Program-made: the position numbers and the translations under genes | NCBI GenBank assembly: GCA_017557635.1 | Contig: JAFYYH010000020.1 | Coordinates: 142,214-206,213, forward strand | Direction: 5' to 3' | DNA from: Bacteroidaceae bacterium | Lineage (GTDB): Bacteria; Bacteroidota; Bacteroidia; Bacteroidales; Bacteroidaceae | DNA: 64,000 bases | Shown here: positions 42,714 to 50,899 of the stretch, piece by piece | How positions within the stretch are numbered: the stretch's first letter is position 1 | Layout: every line of letters starts with the position of its first letter | Notes under the pieces: generated by a model | Told to the model about the DNA's origin: nothing | Databases searched by the model: none | Seen by the model: only the letters and a program-made list of their open reading frames with translations

Positions 42714-43622
42714 TTACTGTTTGTTGAAGAGGTAACCTTGATCAAAAAATAAGGTGTATGCAGTCTTGTCGTTGGCTATGAACGCGAATGATATTCCTTT
42801 CTCTTTATAGTTATAAACATTTAGAGATTGGGCAGTCTGCCACTGGCTGTCAAAGGGATCTGCGGCATTAATGTTATTTATTCCACCATCGATCGCAAAC
42901 ATTTCATTTTGGCCGACAGATACTATGCCGTCTTTATAAGTGTATGCGCCTTTGTACAGTCTTACAAGAGCACCGTCATAAATTTCAACGTTGTCGCCGC
43001 TAAAGCGTAAAGCCATTGTTATAACGCCATCTTTATCCTTGGAGTACCATGTACCCTGGAGTAAAGACTTATCGGACGGCAGATTGGTGGCTCCTTTCTT
43101 AAAATAGAGATACACACTCTCTACATCCTGAGATGTAGGCGTTGGCGTATCATAGAAGTATTCAAAACACAATACTGCCCCTTGGCAAAGAAAGCTTATA
43201 CGTGTGGTGTCTGTAACGATGTTTTCAGGTATGGTATCCCATCTGGCCTGCTCAATATCATCAACAAGTAAAGCATAACGTTCTCTGGCCATTGTGATGT
43301 CTTCTACGATAAGATTGTCAATAACAAAAGGACCGTATTTGCCCTCGTCACGGTACTCGTAGAATGTCTTATACTCATCTTCCTCTTTCACATAAGGAGA
43401 ATAAATGTATGAGTATTGGTATGAACCATCGGGGTTTATAAAATATGTTTCAGAACTTATTTCATAGGGGGTGACAAGTGTAATGTTCCAGTCTCCTGCC
43501 AAATCCTGTAATGTAATGGCAGCCGCCGGCTGATTATCATCACCAATCTTATCATCATTGTTACATGCTACCAGTAACGGCATGGCTAAAATAGCACATG
43601 CAAAAGTCCTTTTTATATCCAT
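42714..43622 (-). CDS. Lipoprotein, hypothetical
   Basis: 302 aa from MDIKRTFACAILAMPLLVAC with a clear lipobox cysteine. The body has lipocalin-like phrases found in many Bacteroidales lipoproteins (LAGDWNITLVTPYEISS; LLQGTWYSKDKDG), suggesting two lipocalin-like repeats. No enzyme motif. Single gene between repeats. It resembles in plan the lipoprotein at 57400-58302. Confidence 0.7.
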   Translation of the reverse strand: MDIKRTFACAILAMPLLVACNNDDKIGDDNQPAAAITLQDLAGDWNITLVTPYEISSETYFINPDGSYQYSYIYSPYVKEEDEYKTFYEYRDEGKYGPFVIDNLIVEDITMARERYALLVDDIEQARWDTIPENIVTDTTRISFLCQGAVLCFEYFYDTPTPTSQDVESVYLYFKKGATNLPSDKSLLQGTWYSKDKDGVITMALRFSGDNVEIYDGALVRLYKGAYTYKDGIVSVGQNEMFAIDGGINNINAADPFDSQWQTAQSLNVYNYKEKGISFAFIANDKTAYTLFFDQGYLFNKQ

Positions 43623-43685
43623 TGTTATTTTTAGTTTATGTAAGATGTTGGGCAAAGATAGCAAAACTGATTGTTATTAATACTA

Positions 43686-43883
43686 TTATAGCACAGGGAA
43701 CTGATCCGGGTCAAAAACGGTCATGGTCTGGAGCTTGGCGCAAAGGCGCTTAGCCTTTATATAACTGTTCAGGCACTCCTGACTGTAGAAGTCATAGAAC
43801 TTTTTGGGGGCCGATGCCCGCACGCTCGCAAGCTGGCAAGCTGACAAAGGGGACGGTTCTCTTTGGCACTTCTGATAAGGCAT
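43686..43883 (-). pseudogene. Possible C-terminal gene remnant fused to a repeat
   Basis: 65 codons. The first ~27 are translated from the REPIN-like arm and are not protein-like; the rest (KKFYDFYSQECLNSYIKAKR...) looks like a real C-terminus. No family recognised. Probably what is left of a gene cut by repeat insertion or deletion. Confidence 0.3.
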
Positions 43884-43936
43884 AAATCATCCGATAAAGC
43901 CCGCAAGATGCCAAAGAGAACTGTCCCTTTTGTTGG
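43840..43936. repeat. REPIN-like element, diverged copy E
   Basis: Left arm around 43842-43868 (CAAAGGGGACGGTTCTCTTT) and right arm 43909-43936 (CCAAAGAGAACTGTCCCTTT) pair with one or two mismatches around a ~40-nt centre. It marks the left border of the AT-rich defence island. Confidence 0.7.
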
Positions 43937-44101
43937 CTTCTGATTTGGTCCGATATCTCATTTTAAACGCCGATAATATGTGATATGAGTAAAAAGAAAT
44001 GTACTTTTATGGGCGAAAACAAGAATGTTTTCTGAGTTATACAATAGTCCTAATTATTAATGAGAGCCAATTAATGTGTTATTGTACTGGTAGCATGTTG
44101 T

Positions 44102-45712
44102 TTGCATCTCCTTTATTTTAATTCTTTTATGTTTGAACAAGAAAGAGCCGATAATGGAACTTCATTCAGATTATGTTCCTTGCGGCTATTTGATCATCCC
44201 ATTCTGCACAATATCAGTTTGAGGTTTTCCGATGAGTATGATAAGTCAAAAAACGTATACACTACAGTAATCATCGGTGAAAATGGAATAGGAAAGAGTT
44301 ACCTGTTAGGTGTTATAGCAGAAATCTTCTGTTATCTGGAAAGAATAAAAAAATGGAACAGCTCTACAAATCCCAGGTACTATTTCTATATAGAATACAT
44401 GTTGGGATATAACAGTTTTGTGTTCGCTAACTTCAAGGGTGATAAGCCTTATGAAGGGAGAAAAAGATTTACACAGTGCTTGATATTTAAGGATGGTCAG
44501 GAAATCTACAATTTGGATATGATACCTTTACCCCAAAGGGTAATAGCATCAGCTACGACGATTGCTGATAAATACGTTGCAAGAAGTACAGAGATGTACC
44601 GCTATTGTGGATTGAGAAATGAGAGTATGACCAATTTCATCAGCACTAGAGCAATGGTCAGAAAAACTGCTTTTAGCATACTTGATAGTCTTGAAACAAA
44701 AAGCAACTTTCCGGAGGAATTAGTGGTTTTACTCAAGTGCCTGAATTTCCAACCTATTCTAAAGTTGTCATTCAAATTAAAACATTCAGAGATACTTGTA
44801 CGTGAAGATACAACCCCATTGTTGATAGAAAAAATTCTAAATAGAGGAAAACTACGTCCAAGTGATAACTTATCGGATGAAAGAGAAAGAAATCACTATA
44901 AGAGTCTGGAAGAATATCTTAGAGATGATAGGGAAGAACTTTATAGAAATATTGATAATGAAGAAGAATATTATAAGTATAAACAAAGGCTAGAACTATA
45001 TTATATTGCCTCTGAGTTTTACAGAAATCTTGCCAATAGAGGCTTTAATGGCAACAATCTGACATATTCTTTATTAGATGATTACATTGCAATTCAAGAT
45101 AAAGAATATTTGAAGGTTTTGACTGCTTTGGACTTAATATCATATCCTTCACTTATATTATTCAAGAAAGATGAAGGCTTTGAATTTGAAAGAAGTAGCA
45201 CTGGAGAAACCAATATGATCTGTCAAATGATTAATATCATGAGCAATATTGAACCAGGTAGTATAATTCTGATTGATGAGCCGGAATGCAGCTCACATCC
45301 TAATTGGCAGATTAATTATATAGGATGGTTGAAGGATATATTTAATAGATATTCTAATTGCCATTTTGTGATTTCAACTCATTCTCATTTCCTCTTGACA
45401 GACTTGGAACCCAAATCCTCTTCTATTATCGCTTTAAGTCAGTCCGATGGCGTGTTGAGAGATGTCGCTATGGGGATGAACACATATACTTGGTCGGTAG
45501 ATGATATTCTATATAGAGTTTTTCATGTGAGAAATACAAGAAACAGAGTGTTTGAAAGCAAACTGATATCATTATATAGTATGATAAGCAATGGGGCAGA
45601 GAAAGAAAAAGTCTATTCTTTGATGAAAGAGTTGTCTACATATAAATTGAATGAATATGATCCAATTAACAAACTACTAACAATTGCGCAAACATATGCT
45701 GAAACTAAGTAA
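44102..45712 (+). CDS. ptuA: Septu-like AAA/ABC-type ATPase (PtuA-like)
   Basis: 536 aa if read from TTG 44102; the in-frame ATG at 44129 is the alternative. Walker A GENGIGKS at 59-66, Walker B IILIDEPECSSHP near 388-399, and a switch-like FVISTHSHFLL near 421. This is the SMC-like layout of PtuA and related phage-defence ATPases. The HNH partner gene overlaps its end, so both are made together. The region is AT-rich and unlike the flanking core genes. Assignment to Septu rests on gene pairing and motifs. Confidence 0.8.
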   Translation: MHLLYFNSFMFEQERADNGTSFRLCSLRLFDHPILHNISLRFSDEYDKSKNVYTTVIIGENGIGKSYLLGVIAEIFCYLERIKKWNSSTNPRYYFYIEYMLGYNSFVFANFKGDKPYEGRKRFTQCLIFKDGQEIYNLDMIPLPQRVIASATTIADKYVARSTEMYRYCGLRNESMTNFISTRAMVRKTAFSILDSLETKSNFPEELVVLLKCLNFQPILKLSFKLKHSEILVREDTTPLLIEKILNRGKLRPSDNLSDERERNHYKSLEEYLRDDREELYRNIDNEEEYYKYKQRLELYYIASEFYRNLANRGFNGNNLTYSLLDDYIAIQDKEYLKVLTALDLISYPSLILFKKDEGFEFERSSTGETNMICQMINIMSNIEPGSIILIDEPECSSHPNWQINYIGWLKDIFNRYSNCHFVISTHSHFLLTDLEPKSSSIIALSQSDGVLRDVAMGMNTYTWSVDDILYRVFHVRNTRNRVFESKLISLYSMISNGAEKEKVYSLMKELSTYKLNEYDPINKLLTIAQTYAETK

Positions 45713-46301
45713 TCCTATAAAATATACAGAAGAAGAAAATACTTTTATTGCCAATGTCCTTAAACCACTACAGGGTGAAGGATGGGATGACCAAAAGAAC
45801 AAAACGAAAGCTATCAAGAGTAGAATAAATCAACATACACTTACGGAACAAAAACACCGGTGTGCCTATTGCGAGTCATTTTTGTTGGAAGGAGCTGATC
45901 CGATAGATCATATAGCCCCCAAAAGTTTATATGGCGAATTTACTTTTGAGCCCTATAATTTAGTGAAAGCATGCACTTCTTGCAACAATAAACCTCACAA
46001 GGGCGAAACCGATACAATCAAACATCCCGAAGACAGAAATGAATACTCTAATAACACTTTTTCTATTGTTCATCCTTATTTTGATGATCCGGACGATCAT
46101 TTAAAATATGCTGATGATGATAAAATCATTTTTGATAAGAATAAGTGTTCAGAGGAGGGCCTTGCAACAATTAAAATGTTTCATTGGGAAGAACCATGGG
46201 CTATAGCGCAACGGCTAATCAATGCTAAAACACGCGATTTATTACCAGAAGAACTAGAAAATATAGCGAATATAATAACCTATAAAGAAAGAAATACTTA
46301 A
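45696..46301 (+). CDS. ptuB: HNH endonuclease of the Septu-like pair (PtuB-like)
   Basis: 201 aa from ATG 45696 (an upstream TTG at 45684 is less likely), overlapping the ATPase gene by 17 nt. HNH domain with zinc-type pairs CAYC (56-59) and CTSC (93-96), catalytic DH at 71-72 in PIDHIAPK, and CNNKPH. It resembles the TIGR02646 HNH family used by Septu and retron Ec78 systems. No reverse transcriptase or msr/msd was seen nearby. Confidence 0.82.
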   Translation: MLKLSNPIKYTEEENTFIANVLKPLQGEGWDDQKNKTKAIKSRINQHTLTEQKHRCAYCESFLLEGADPIDHIAPKSLYGEFTFEPYNLVKACTSCNNKPHKGETDTIKHPEDRNEYSNNTFSIVHPYFDDPDDHLKYADDDKIIFDKNKCSEEGLATIKMFHWEEPWAIAQRLINAKTRDLLPEELENIANIITYKERNT

Positions 46302-46315
46302 TTGAGAAACAAATT

Positions 46316-46344
46316 GACGCAAAGGGAAACGACCCCTTTGCGTC
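46316..46344. repeat. Hairpin with GACGCAAAGGG arms
   Basis: GACGCAAAGGG and CCCTTTGCGTC pair around AAACGAC-type bases. The 18-nt right part recurs inverted at 46525-46542, so the two enclose a 180-nt gene-poor segment. The hairpin can terminate the ptuAB transcript. A third relative lies at 58390-58420. Confidence 0.6.
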
Positions 46345-46469
46345 AGTAATTTCTTTCTTGAATAGATTTGGTTTTTGATAATAATATGGTGGGAGAAGCC
46401 GATACTAAAAAAAGCGGCGATAGGATTATCTGATAGTTTACTCTTTGCAGAATTGTTTTCTGAGTGCAA

Positions 46470-46491
46470 TTCGCCAGCCGCGACTGGCGAA
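46470..46491. repeat. Palindrome, CAG-CCGCGA-CTG type
   Basis: TTCGCCAG and CTGGCGAA flank CCGCGA. Together with 41428-41453 it shows arms that changed on both sides while keeping pairing. In the plus frame it reads NSPAATGE, close to NSADATAE read from the other copy. The surrounding 46345-46551 holds only short broken frames. Confidence 0.6.
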
Positions 46492-46551
46492 ATGGTGTCA
46501 AAACATCTCCATTGCTCATAGAATGACGCAAAGGGGTCGTTTAATAATGCA

Positions 46552-47304
46552 TCACTTTAGTATAAACCTGCATTTGGGATAGTTTGAACAACCATAAAAC
46601 TTGCCAAATTTTCCATCTCGTTCAACAAGTATCCCACCGCAGCGTGGGCAGCGACCCTCTTTGATGGCTCTTTCCCTATGGATCTGAGCGGACCTTACGC
46701 CTACCATATGGCGTCGCTGAGTCCTTCTTGAGGGCTTAAGCTTTACCTCATATATTCTGTTGCAGATTGCTTTTACCTCCTTCCAGGTGTGACGTTCTTT
46801 ATTGTATCTACGTATGCATCTCCTTAGTTGTCTCCAGTACACCACATGGGACTCCTTAATATCCATCTTGATGTCGGCAGTACCGGAGAATGCTACGATC
46901 GGTATAATATCCAGTGGTTCAAACTCGGCCAGCACTCTCCTCAAAGCCCTGACATGACCTTCATTCTGGAATATTGGATTGTAGAACTGGTGTTTCTCTC
47001 CATAAACGTTCTGCGTCCAATACTCACTATGCTCGCCTCCATAAATCCAACCGTTGTAATACTTTGTCTCTATCACAAAGATTCCGTATATGGAAACAAC
47101 TATATGGTCAATCTGTGATGTTCCGTGTGGAGTAGGGAGTATAACATCGTTTATGACCATGTATTTGTTTCTTGGCAGCCAGTCGAGTTTATTTGCAACC
47201 TTTCTCTCACCGACTTTGCCTTTGGATGGACCAAATATCCTTATCAGGATGGCCAGCACAAATATGGCTCCTAATCCGTATAAGATGTCGTTTGGTTCCA
47301 TCAC
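46552..47304 (-). CDS. NERD nuclease-related protein with topoisomerase-type zinc finger
   Basis: 250 aa. One N-terminal membrane helix, a NERD domain (~30-150: GERKVANKLDWL, TSQIDHIVVSIYGIFVIETK), and a C-terminal C4 zinc ribbon (CPRCGG...GCSNYPKC) like that of topoisomerase I. NERD proteins are related to Holliday-junction/restriction nucleases and are frequent in defence neighbourhoods. Target unknown. Confidence 0.85.
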   Translation of the reverse strand: MMEPNDILYGLGAIFVLAILIRIFGPSKGKVGERKVANKLDWLPRNKYMVINDVILPTPHGTSQIDHIVVSIYGIFVIETKYYNGWIYGGEHSEYWTQNVYGEKHQFYNPIFQNEGHVRALRRVLAEFEPLDIIPIVAFSGTADIKMDIKESHVVYWRQLRRCIRRYNKERHTWKEVKAICNRIYEVKLKPSRRTQRRHMVGVRSAQIHRERAIKEGRCPRCGGILVERDGKFGKFYGCSNYPKCRFILK

Positions 47305-47355
47305 TAAAGACTAACTTACAAAGCTATCCAGTCTTGTCTAACACCCTCGGAATAG

Positions 47356-47547
47356 TTATTTCTCATACCGATCAACCCTGGTGACAATGGGCTTTCCCTC
47401 CTTATCCAAGAGTGGTGTAAGGCCACCGCCGTAACCGCAATGAACATATAGATAATTTACTCCTGTCTCCTTGTCTACAATGACATAAGCATGAGTTGCC
47501 AGACCCATACCTTCCCTTTCTTTAATGTCAAATCTGTCTTTTGTCAT
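47356..47547 (-). CDS. DUF6440 family small protein
   Basis: 63 aa. The stretch VIVDKETGVNYLYVHCGYGG followed by LTPLLDKEGKPIV is the family signature. Function unknown; often found near mobile or phage-related genes. Single gene between the NERD gene and the HNH operon. Confidence 0.75.
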   Translation of the reverse strand: MTKDRFDIKEREGMGLATHAYVIVDKETGVNYLYVHCGYGGGLTPLLDKEGKPIVTRVDRYEK

Positions 47548-47610
47548 AACAGTTTATTTATTTGTCTGTGTCAAAATTTATATCAGCCATTTTTTTTGAA
47601 AGTTTTATAA

Positions 47611-48498
47611 CTATTTCATCTGCAAATGCTCATACAACTTAAGCTTTAATGTCTCTCCATTATCAAACTCAAACTGGAACTTGTTGCGATTGAAGTGGGG
47701 ATTATTTCGATGAATAATCCTGTGGTAATTGGGGCTTATAATGATTATGTTAGTGGAATCGTTGTTTTGAGATTGAGTAAAGTAGTCTATGTGATGAGCC
47801 TCAACTACACTATCTCCATATTCATCACCGATCTTTTCACCGCTTATTTCATCACGATAATTGTAGAACTTCTTTAGATTCTGAATGATGCTCCGGTCAA
47901 TCTTGCGATACTTAACAAGTTGTTCCTTCTCTTCAATTGTAGCGTTATTATCTAACATGAAAAATTTTTCATCTTCATCCTGCTCATAGATCTCCTCTGG
48001 AATACGACTTAGCGTATGAGCTAATTGTTGATAATCTGAGACTGGACAGCAATCAATACAGAGAACATCTGATGATGAAGTAATAAAAAGTCTGATGTAT
48101 TCCCGAATATTATTGGGCAGTATTATTGGCTTTTTACTTTTTCCCAATTCCTGTCTTTTTATAGACAAGTAATCATAGCTACTCTTAAACACAGACCTTA
48201 GTTTAATAGCTAATAGGGATTGTCTATTATAACGTATTTGAATTACGTCCTTATGTCCAGCCCATTTGCTTTGTTCAAAGTCCTGATTCTTTAGTTTGGC
48301 TTCGTAAAACTCGCCATCTATTAGAATTTTTATATCCTTGCTTTGTCCGTGATCAAGAATTGATGCATCCCAGGCCTTGAAAAGAGAACACACAGATACA
48401 GGAATGGTCAAACCTTCATTTAATAGCGACCAATCAACGTTTTTTTGTAATAAGAAACTGCTGTCGTAATTATCCATAGATGTGATTACTGGGATCAT
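47611..48498 (-). CDS. HNH endonuclease, last gene of the HNH-HIT-HNH operon
   Basis: 295 aa. The C-terminal HNH module reads VEAHHIDYF (His235/236), with Asn250 and the H..IIHRN ending; it lacks the zinc CxxC pairs. The N-terminal ~200 residues are unrecognised and may bind DNA. The ATG overlaps the HIT stop (TAATG). Low GC and tight spacing fit the defence island. Confidence 0.75.
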   Translation of the reverse strand: MIPVITSMDNYDSSFLLQKNVDWSLLNEGLTIPVSVCSLFKAWDASILDHGQSKDIKILIDGEFYEAKLKNQDFEQSKWAGHKDVIQIRYNRQSLLAIKLRSVFKSSYDYLSIKRQELGKSKKPIILPNNIREYIRLFITSSSDVLCIDCCPVSDYQQLAHTLSRIPEEIYEQDEDEKFFMLDNNATIEEKEQLVKYRKIDRSIIQNLKKFYNYRDEISGEKIGDEYGDSVVEAHHIDYFTQSQNNDSTNIIIISPNYHRIIHRNNPHFNRNKFQFEFDNGETLKLKLYEHLQMK

Positions 48499-48890
48499 TA
48501 ATAACTCTGTTTACCTGGAATAACTCCTCTTACTCCGCCTTTGGGATTGGGCACATCTCCTTTGTAACGCGGTATCAGGTGCATATGACAATGGAACACA
48601 GATTGTCCGGCATATTCGCCAACGTTTACGCCAATATTGTATCCGTCAGGATGATAGCGCTCATCAATTATGCTTTTTACATGGCGTAGGGCGTCATTCA
48701 TGTCTTTGAGCTCATCATCAGTGAGGTCGAAATATGACGCTACATGTCGCTTAGGAATGATTAGAGCATGGCCCGGTGAGACGGGATAGCCATCATACAA
48801 TGCTAAACATGAAGCATTTTCGCATATAATCTCACGATCGTGTGATATATCGCAGAATGGACAATTATCGTCTTTTAGTTCCATAATCAT
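48498..48890 (-). CDS. HIT family hydrolase
   Basis: 130 aa. Zinc pair CPFC at 10-13, then the histidine triad HCHMHL at 100-104 and the FHCHMHLIPR context. HIT proteins hydrolyse or transfer nucleotidyl groups (Ap4A, AMP-lysine, GMP-type). It starts within the stop of the upstream HNH gene (ATGA) and shares TAATG with the downstream one, so it is bound between two nucleases. This points to nucleotide-signal or adenylylation chemistry in the system (inference). Confidence 0.88.
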   Translation of the reverse strand: MIMELKDDNCPFCDISHDREIICENASCLALYDGYPVSPGHALIIPKRHVASYFDLTDDELKDMNDALRHVKSIIDERYHPDGYNIGVNVGEYAGQSVFHCHMHLIPRYKGDVPNPKGGVRGVIPGKQSY

Positions 48891-49960
48891 CTATATATCC
48901 ATTTTTCAAAGCCCATGTTTAGGGCAATCTGATTTAAAGGATTGAAAGTTCTCTCGTATATTTCGAGGAAATGTTCTTTATCCATACTTGCCAGATCGCA
49001 AACCGTAAAGTTAAGAGATAAGTAGTCCTCCATTACTTTAGGTTCTTTACCGGCTTTAAGCATTATCCGTATAGACTGTTGTTGTAAGTCTGCAAGTTTT
49101 GGAAGGTAATATTCTAAATCGGGTAGTTTGTTATTCTTTGATGAATTGATGCTACCATCAGATGGAATAAGATTCCACAGTAAATCATGGGTTACAAAGC
49201 TCCAAGGAATGAAATGATCCAAATCATATTCATGTGGATAGAGCATTTTATCGGTGTAGATGCAATGAATAGGACCTCCTATTTCCATAACAGTATTCCA
49301 GTATTCATGCTGTTTTGCTAAAGAGTCCCTGGTTACCGGACGTATCAGTTTATTAGGAATAGCCGGGACGTTAGGGTTCCTTTTCTGTAAGAACAAAGTT
49401 AGGTTCCAATAGGCGTAATCCACTAATACGTTGTAGTGTTTGTGAAGATATATATCCCAAGTTGGATTCAGTTGAATATAAAAGTCTGTTGCGTCTTTAT
49501 GTAGTGAGTACAAACAACCGTTTTCATAGGCCTGTGAACGTCTTATAACGTCATCATCATTTTTGTATGTTATCCAAGGGGAAAGGAAACGATATGGTAC
49601 GTTCAAGGTTAGAGTGTTTAGTTCGTCCTTTATACGTTTGTCATCTAATCTATTGGTTAGCCCCTTTATGATTGTATCTATATTAGCATCAATTGGAATT
49701 TGTGTTGCTCGTTGTAACTCCATTACAATATCAAATAGCGAATCACTTTTGCCAAATGACAACCTAAAGTAATGAATTGGATACCACGCATTAGCAACCA
49801 TCCTTATGACTATTTCCCATACACTAATTCTAAGGTTCTGCTTTTTTGCGTGTATCTGCATGATGGATACAAACCAGAAGAATTTGTATGTGGCAACCGT
49901 ATTCGAGAACACTTTACCAAGACGGTCTGTCGTTAATAATCTTGAGTTCGGTAATACCAT
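48887..49960 (-). CDS. HNH endonuclease domain protein
   Basis: 357 aa. The HNH module is EYDLDHFIPWSF (residues 244-255) with NLIPSDGSINSSKNNKLP after it, the same layout as small Cas9-type HNH nucleases. The N-terminal 240 residues are unassigned. A 48-nt gap separates it from the upstream hypothetical gene and a 4-nt overlap joins it to the HIT gene. Confidence 0.78.
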   Translation of the reverse strand: MVLPNSRLLTTDRLGKVFSNTVATYKFFWFVSIMQIHAKKQNLRISVWEIVIRMVANAWYPIHYFRLSFGKSDSLFDIVMELQRATQIPIDANIDTIIKGLTNRLDDKRIKDELNTLTLNVPYRFLSPWITYKNDDDVIRRSQAYENGCLYSLHKDATDFYIQLNPTWDIYLHKHYNVLVDYAYWNLTLFLQKRNPNVPAIPNKLIRPVTRDSLAKQHEYWNTVMEIGGPIHCIYTDKMLYPHEYDLDHFIPWSFVTHDLLWNLIPSDGSINSSKNNKLPDLEYYLPKLADLQQQSIRIMLKAGKEPKVMEDYLSLNFTVCDLASMDKEHFLEIYERTFNPLNQIALNMGFEKWIYR

Positions 49961-50008
49961 AGTCCTTTATGATCAAATAGCCCTTCCAAACATCGTATTT
50001 CTAGATAT

Positions 50009-50842
50009 TTATTCTATCGTAATAATACCATCTCTAACTTTATCAATGGTGGCTTTCCTATGATAGCCATTTTTTGTAAACTCATTTATCCAAATGAGTC
50101 GTCTTGTTCCATCTCCATAAGGTTGTAATCTAAAATGGCCACTAACTTGGAAAGATTCATCGTTAGAGATCTCAGTATACCATTTGCTGTCAAATAGGTA
50201 GTACTCGAGTCCGGGTTGGGTAATAGTTTGAATCTTCTTATTTTTTTTAATTTCCTTCTTAATGGTGGTTGAGACTTTTTTTAATTGAACTTCAGCCCAG
50301 AGTCTTAAACATAGATAATTCAGAACCGTTTCGAAATAGTCCTGTATATTGGCTTCATAACAATTATCTAATAAAGGCATAACCATACAATCTAATTGAT
50401 GGCCTTCTCCGTCAATTTTATCTTTTGGAGAAACACAAATGTAATAAGTCGGAATTGACAAATGCTTGTCTATGTTTTCTTGAAAAACCCATACAGTCAG
50501 GCAGCCATTTTTTATGCGATATACGACATAACAACCTGATATAAAATAAGGACTACGAATAATTCCATTCTCTTCATCAAGCTCTTCGAGGACATCCATA
50601 TGAAATTGCGTGAACTTCATGTAGGATTTATCCATTGTTTGAATGAATGCTTTTGAAAATTCAACCAAATTGCGACAATTACCTTTAACAATGGATAGTT
50701 CTTTGATTGCATTTTCTCTATCAGCATCAACTGTATTACCTATGTTTTTATACCAAGAAAGAATACTTTGTGGTAAGTCTCTATTGTCAAGATTGAATAA
50801 ATATCGAAACAAAGTGATGTCGTTTATACTCTTACTCTTCAT
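50009..50842 (-). CDS. Hypothetical protein, first gene of the HNH-HIT-HNH operon
   Basis: 277 aa, no confident family. A central region has short beta strands (YYICVSP, GCYVVYRI), and the C-terminal GHFRLQPYGDGTRRLIWI resembles an end motif shared by many phage and mobile-element proteins. It may be a sensor or specificity subunit. The AT-rich composition matches the downstream nuclease genes. Confidence 0.55.
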   Translation of the reverse strand: MKSKSINDITLFRYLFNLDNRDLPQSILSWYKNIGNTVDADRENAIKELSIVKGNCRNLVEFSKAFIQTMDKSYMKFTQFHMDVLEELDEENGIIRSPYFISGCYVVYRIKNGCLTVWVFQENIDKHLSIPTYYICVSPKDKIDGEGHQLDCMVMPLLDNCYEANIQDYFETVLNYLCLRLWAEVQLKKVSTTIKKEIKKNKKIQTITQPGLEYYLFDSKWYTEISNDESFQVSGHFRLQPYGDGTRRLIWINEFTKNGYHRKATIDKVRDGIITIE

Positions 50843-50899
50843 ATATATCTTTGTTGTAATTAGATTATAGGTATGTTACTATATTTCTTGTGATAAAAA

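Noticed and set aside
44102-46301. Retron of the Ec78 type
   Set aside because: The ATPase/HNH pair is shared with retron Ec78, but no reverse transcriptase gene or msr/msd-like structure was found within several kb.
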